Assembly (NCBI GenBank): GCA_964526285.1
Contig: CAZGIW010000080.1
Span: forward strand, 1-17,719
Length of the DNA stretch: 17,719 nucleotides
Direction: 5' to 3'
Origin: CAYMAZ01 sp964526285
GTDB taxonomy: Bacteria; Bacteroidota; Bacteroidia; Bacteroidales; DTU049
The position numbers and the translations under genes are program-made. Shown here piece after piece: positions 13,862-17,719 of this stretch; the first letter of the stretch is position 1; every line of letters starts with the position of its first letter. The notes beneath the pieces were generated by a model, which was not told the DNA's origin, searched no databases, and saw only the letters and a list, made by a program, of their open reading frames with translations.

Positions 13862-13918
13862 CAATATTTTAACATGTTTAGAGTTACTAAATCGCTATTA
13901 TTTTAAAACTCGTCAAAA

Positions 13919-15772
13919 ATGAAAATTTATATCTGTCAAATCTTCGTTTTTTTATGTTTATTAATTACTTTTGATTCAAGCTCACAGACAATAGTGACAG
14001 GCAAACTTGAAGATGCTGAAGAAAAAACAGTTCTTACATATGCAAATATTGCTGTAGTAAGAAGCACTGATTCAATTTTTGTTTCAGGAACAACAACTGA
14101 TGAAAATGGATGGTTTCAGATTGTTTTAAATGAAAGTGGAGGCTACTATTTAAGAATATCATATCTTGGATATGGAACACATATGATATTTTTTGAAGTT
14201 TCAGATGATGAAAATGAAAAACAAATGGGAACCATTGGAATACTAAAAAGCGGAGAGAACCTTGAGGAAGTTGTTATTACAGGGAGGAAGCCGATGTATT
14301 CATATGATGGAGAAAAGAGAGTTTACAATGTAAGTGAAGATCCGAGTGTGCAGGGAGGAGTTGCCACTGATGCATTGCAAAATGCCCCAGGAGTGTATGT
14401 TGATATGGAGGGAAATATTACATTGCGGGGAGTTTCGGGAGTTGAAATCTGGATAAATGATAAACCTTCGAGAATTAAAGAAGAAGGCTTAAAATCCTTC
14501 TTACAGCAACTACCTGCCAACACAATTGAGCGTATTGAGATTATAACAAATCCTTCGGCAAGATATGGAGCCGAGGGTACAGGTGGCATTATAAATATTA
14601 TCACATCTGAGAAGATAAAAAGAAATGAATTGTTAAGTTTGGGGTTGAATGCAAGCACACAGATTTCATATAATCCCTGGATTTCATATATATTTAGCAA
14701 GGAAAAATATTCTTTGAATGCATATTTAAGTCATTCTGCATCAGAAAACATAAACAATTCATTTTCCAATGGTTATGTGATGCACAATGGAGACACTGTG
14801 TATGGTGTCAGAAGCCTGAATGAATCCGACTGGGGCTATTCATGGACATATGGTCATTTGAGTTTTTCATGGGAGATAGATTCTTTAACAAGTTTTGATA
14901 TTTGGGGAGGAGGGGCTTTAAGCAATAATCATAGCGAATCTTTTTCATACAGCACACGAACAATGAAAAATGGAGATATTATTCAAATTGATAATATATC
15001 CGAAGGAAATGGGAATGGAAGTAATTTGAATGCAGGTTTTTCTTTCGAAAAACTATTCAAAAAAAAAGAAGGTCACAAAATCTCATTTGATGGCTACGGT
15101 GGCAATTATTTAAGTGACTACTACAGAATGGTTGAACGAAAACATGAAGGTACAGAGCAAAGAGATTTTAATTATCGTGAAAATGGACAATATAATGGAA
15201 TATGGTTGTCTTCATATCTGAACTATGTAAATCCTTTGGGAAAAAATAGAGTTTTGGAAGCAGGAGCAACTTTTAGTCAAAGCTCAATTGACAGATCCAA
15301 TCCCACCGACACATTTAATTTCTCAACAAGTATGTATGAATATGTGGCAGCTTTTACTAATATTATGGATAGCCGTACTATGGAAGGAGCTCTTTACTCA
15401 ACTTATGCAGATACTTTGGGTTTTTTGAAATATAAGCTTGGCCTGAGATATGAATATGGTATGTGGATGCTAAATTCTGTGGCTTTGACTGAAAGGTTTG
15501 ACAGGTCATGGGGGACATTTTTTCCCACTATTCATTTGTCAACAACTACAAAAAAACAGATTAACCTATCTTTAAGCTATTCACGAAGAGTAAGATACCC
15601 TAATTATGAACTTGATCCATTTGTAAATCGAGTGAATGAAGAAAATATTTATGTGGGCAATCTTTGGTTGAATCCTGCTTTTACCGATGCTTTTGAAGCC
15701 GGATTTTTAAAAATTTTTCATGTCAGGGGCATCAGTTATGTCAACAGTATATCACAGGCGAACAATGAATGA
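13919..15772 (+). CDS. Outer-membrane beta-barrel receptor (TonB-receptor-like), 5' part of a frameshifted gene
   Basis: These 617 codons hold the first three quarters of an outer-membrane barrel protein of the OMP_b-brl_3 / TonB-dependent type. A signal peptide (1-23) is followed by a carboxypeptidase-regulatory-like beta-sandwich (about 24-95: VTGKLEDAEEKTVLTYANI to RISYLGYGTH). A linker with LEEVVITGRK (115-124) leads into a plug domain (about 125-230) with DALQNAPGVYVDMEGNITLRG in outline, INDKPSR, IERIEIITNPSARYGAEGTGG and IINIITS. Barrel strands follow. The frame fails after NPAFTDAFEAGFLKIF and runs out 17 codons later at a TGA (15770-15772). The missing barrel end continues in the +1 frame at 15720-16346. 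Restored, the protein would be about 808 aa, normal for the family. It lies between two GldN-like paralogs; the substrate is unknown. Confidence 0.85.
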   Translation: MKIYICQIFVFLCLLITFDSSSQTIVTGKLEDAEEKTVLTYANIAVVRSTDSIFVSGTTTDENGWFQIVLNESGGYYLRISYLGYGTHMIFFEVSDDENEKQMGTIGILKSGENLEEVVITGRKPMYSYDGEKRVYNVSEDPSVQGGVATDALQNAPGVYVDMEGNITLRGVSGVEIWINDKPSRIKEEGLKSFLQQLPANTIERIEIITNPSARYGAEGTGGIINIITSEKIKRNELLSLGLNASTQISYNPWISYIFSKEKYSLNAYLSHSASENINNSFSNGYVMHNGDTVYGVRSLNESDWGYSWTYGHLSFSWEIDSLTSFDIWGGGALSNNHSESFSYSTRTMKNGDIIQIDNISEGNGNGSNLNAGFSFEKLFKKKEGHKISFDGYGGNYLSDYYRMVERKHEGTEQRDFNYRENGQYNGIWLSSYLNYVNPLGKNRVLEAGATFSQSSIDRSNPTDTFNFSTSMYEYVAAFTNIMDSRTMEGALYSTYADTLGFLKYKLGLRYEYGMWMLNSVALTERFDRSWGTFFPTIHLSTTTKKQINLSLSYSRRVRYPNYELDPFVNRVNEENIYVGNLWLNPAFTDAFEAGFLKIFHVRGISYVNSISQANNE

Positions 15773-16346
15773 TATTACCAATAAATCAGAAGGTGTGTAT
15801 GATGAAATTCTACAGCGATATACCATTTATTCAACGTTTATTAATTCAGGAAGAAATATATTTACTGGTGCTGATTTAACACTGACTGTGTTACCATTAA
15901 AAAATCTCCGATGTATGTGGTACACAAATGTTTACAACCAGGATTTTTATGCAGACTTGGATTCTTATGTGGTTGAAAAGTCAAATCTTACTTTCAGCAG
16001 CATGTTGAATCTTATGTATAATTACAAAAACTTCAGGTTCCAACTTATGGGAAATTACAGAGCTGCTACAGAGAATCTAACTGGTTCAACAGAACCTTTA
16101 TACTGGATAAATGCAACTGTCAATGCTGATTTTTTTAAAAGAAAAATGTCAATACGGCTTGGCATGATGGATGTGTTTAACTGGAGAGAGCATTCTGCAT
16201 CAGTATCTACCCCAACCTATAGCTCTGTTTCTTCGTCCAAGCAAAAAAGTCAATTTTTTACCTTTGGCTTGACATTTCGTTTTGGTCGCACCGAACTGGA
16301 GCGTCAGCAAAAACAGCCTGATATGCCGGCAGCACAGCCAATGTAA
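15720..16346 (+). CDS. 3' part of the frameshifted outer-membrane receptor gene
   Basis: This 208-aa stretch is the C-terminal barrel part of the preceding receptor, not a gene of its own. It has no signal peptide. Its first residues (SGASVMSTVYHRRTMNDITN) are the barrel strand that family members show directly after the 'fe.Gy.k.f' segment on which the upstream frame breaks off. Removing one T from the T5 run at 15714-15718 gives an uninterrupted reading: FLKIF, then MSGASVMSTVYHRR. The last strand SQFFTFGLTFRFG is a typical barrel closing signal, followed by a Gln/Pro-rich tail. Translation from the internal ATG at 15720 would yield a non-exported fragment. The cause is either a true mutation or a one-base sequencing or assembly error in the homopolymer stretch; I cannot decide between them. 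Confidence 0.8.
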   Translation: MSGASVMSTVYHRRTMNDITNKSEGVYDEILQRYTIYSTFINSGRNIFTGADLTLTVLPLKNLRCMWYTNVYNQDFYADLDSYVVEKSNLTFSSMLNLMYNYKNFRFQLMGNYRAATENLTGSTEPLYWINATVNADFFKRKMSIRLGMMDVFNWREHSASVSTPTYSSVSSSKQKSQFFTFGLTFRFGRTELERQQKQPDMPAAQPM

Positions 16347-16445
16347 TAAAGACAACATCCCGAAAATCACATGAACAAATGAAACCTATTATCATTCAAA
16401 TACGTAGTATAAAACCATGTAATTAGTCACAAAAAAATAAAAATT

Positions 16446-17534
16446 ATGAGATTCTGTTTGACATTTTGTATTGCCATTGTTACATTAGCAGCAACAGCTC
16501 AAAAAGCAACACAATCACAGGTTCTGGTTGTAACTGAAAACATTAGTTATTCATGTGAATTGAAAGTATATAACAATGAAGTTATGAGTGCTTTGGTTCT
16601 TGTTGATCCTGCTTCTGTTGATGTATTCTTTGAAAACAGTATGGACTATGTGAAAAAACCTGAATCAAAAGGAATATATGATTATGCTCCTAAAACATTA
16701 AATCTTCAATACCACATACCAGGAAAATATGTGGAAACAGAATTTATATTTGATTTTGAAGAAGGGATAGATACAGTCACTTTATTAAGAAATTTTCCAC
16801 CTTATGATTCATACGATACAGTAATAGTTAGAAAGATAAACCCGGCAATGTTGCGTTTTTCTGAGAGATGGATTTTGAATGAGGAGGCCGGCATATTTAT
16901 CAAAGAGATTCAGGGATACTGTCCGGTTTCTGCTGAATTTTCAAGCAATAATGAATTAATGGGGTATCGCCCGCTGTTTTGGTTGTGGACAGACAAGCTT
17001 CCTGCTTCAAAAGGAAAAGACATTGTGTTTCCTGATGATGTGATTTATGATGTTGGAATCCGTTCATATGTAGTTATGTGTGATGACGAATATGAAGACG
17101 AAAACATGAGTAAATACGAATCCATTGAAACCATGTACAATTATGATAACATTGAAGCTTCACGAAGGCTGGAGTTTGTACTCACAATACTGAGGAATGT
17201 ATATGAAGGAACAATGACTGCATGGAATAACAATGGTGAGAAAATATCTTTGGAAGATTTACAAAACCTGTTATTGATACAGAAAGAAGAAGAAGTGGCT
17301 GTGTTTGATGATGAGACATGGGAAGAAAAATCCATGGTTCTAATGACAGAATATCCGCTAGAACCTCAGTATTTCTCAAGGTTACGATTTCGTGAAGAAT
17401 GGTCATACAACCCTGCTTCAATGAGGTTTACAAAAAAAGTAAAAGCAATCGGGTTTATATATTACCCAAACGATGATATTTATCCGGGGTTTTTTCAATC
17501 AGATATTGAACCCGTATTTTGGGTTCACTTCTAA
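16446..17534 (+). CDS. GldN-like secreted protein, copy 2
   Basis: This 362-aa paralog of the protein at 12806-13861 has a signal peptide at 1-19 (cleavage after ATAQ). Right after it comes KATQSQVLVVTENI, nearly the same as KATQSEVLVVTENI in copy 1. The same two segments are present: LRFSERWILNEEAGIFIKEI with GYCPV and PLFWLWTDKL in the middle, and LRFREEWSYNPASMRFTKKV with AIGFIY near the end. Copy 2 has an extra acidic stretch before the first segment (around residues 101-130) that copy 1 lacks. The middle of the two proteins has diverged, while a 59-bp block near the 3' end is almost identical in DNA. No clear promoter is visible in the 99 bp before the ATG, so it may be read through from the broken receptor gene. 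The role is unknown; a GldN/PorN relation is inferred from the W-rich and PLFW motifs. Confidence 0.6.
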   Translation: MRFCLTFCIAIVTLAATAQKATQSQVLVVTENISYSCELKVYNNEVMSALVLVDPASVDVFFENSMDYVKKPESKGIYDYAPKTLNLQYHIPGKYVETEFIFDFEEGIDTVTLLRNFPPYDSYDTVIVRKINPAMLRFSERWILNEEAGIFIKEIQGYCPVSAEFSSNNELMGYRPLFWLWTDKLPASKGKDIVFPDDVIYDVGIRSYVVMCDDEYEDENMSKYESIETMYNYDNIEASRRLEFVLTILRNVYEGTMTAWNNNGEKISLEDLQNLLLIQKEEEVAVFDDETWEEKSMVLMTEYPLEPQYFSRLRFREEWSYNPASMRFTKKVKAIGFIYYPNDDIYPGFFQSDIEPVFWVHF

Positions 17535-17548
17535 CATTTAAAAATGTG

Positions 17549-17579
17549 CTGATGTAATCAGTCAAAATGGTCATTTTTT
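17549..17579 (+). terminator. Hairpins and T-run after the second GldN-like gene
   Basis: CTGAT-GTA-ATCAG (17549-17561) is a perfect small hairpin. AAAATG-GT-CATTTT follows directly and runs into a T stretch. A wider pair, GTGCTGA (17546-17552) with TCAGCAC (17589-17595), encloses both. Position and the T-run suggest transcription termination. The remaining bases to 17719 hold nothing that I can identify. Confidence 0.45.
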
Positions 17580-17719
17580 TGTAACTGCTCAGCACCATAT
17601 TAATAAGCCACAAATCCACGATAATAAATTTTTTTGCCACATTTTGTGTTTGCAGGAAATACAGGCAATACAAAAGGCTGTGTTTGTTTTGTTGAAATTG
17701 CGACGAGAAGGATTCTCAG

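Noticed and set aside
17620..17719. Start of a further gene at the right edge
   Set aside because: Short open frames exist on both strands, but none shows a promoter, signal peptide or recognisable motif before the window ends.

Overview
The window looks like AT-rich chromosomal DNA of a member of the Bacteroidota. Several genes are preceded by the phylum's TAnnTTTG-type -7 promoter box, Shine-Dalgarno sequences are weak or absent, and the gene content is typical: TonB-dependent receptors with carboxypeptidase-like N-domains, GldN-like secreted proteins, a Fic/wHTH protein and an AAA_14/DUF4143 ATPase. There are no rRNA, tRNA or CRISPR features and no transposase.

Region 1 (1-4673, + strand) is a tight four-gene run, with gaps of 4-10 bp. 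It encodes a TonB-dependent receptor (cut by the left edge), a secreted protein with two domains resembling the molybdopterin-binding oxidoreductase (SUOX-like) fold but without the catalytic cysteine, a CcsA/CcmC-like membrane protein with a degraded WWD motif, and a short ResB-like membrane protein. No c-type cytochrome is encoded here, so the last two genes are probably not an ordinary cytochrome c maturation pair.

Region 2 (4674-7620) looks like accessory cargo. A class II Fic AMP-transferase gene with a strong promoter and a cluster of TGTTCA/TGAACA hexamers lies between two ~50-bp direct repeats. An AAA_14/DUF4143 ATPase gene on the minus strand is bracketed on both sides by pairs of 18-bp palindromes, each pair with a 33-bp period.

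Region 3 (7828-12731) holds a tungstate/molybdate ABC importer: wtpA (lipoprotein), then wtpB and wtpC (overlapping by one base). wtpA is separated from wtpBC by two minus-strand genes for exported proteins of unknown function and by four ~30-bp tandem repeats built on a TTTTCC palindrome. The importer and the region 1 operon together may form an uptake route for an oxyanion or metal cofactor across both membranes, but this is inference from proximity.

Region 4 (12757-17577) holds two paralogous GldN-like secreted proteins flanking an outer-membrane beta-barrel receptor gene. That gene is broken by a +1 frameshift in a T5-A5-T5 stretch near 15704-15718. The two paralogs share a 59-bp block (56 identical bases) near their 3' ends, which suggests recent duplication or gene conversion.
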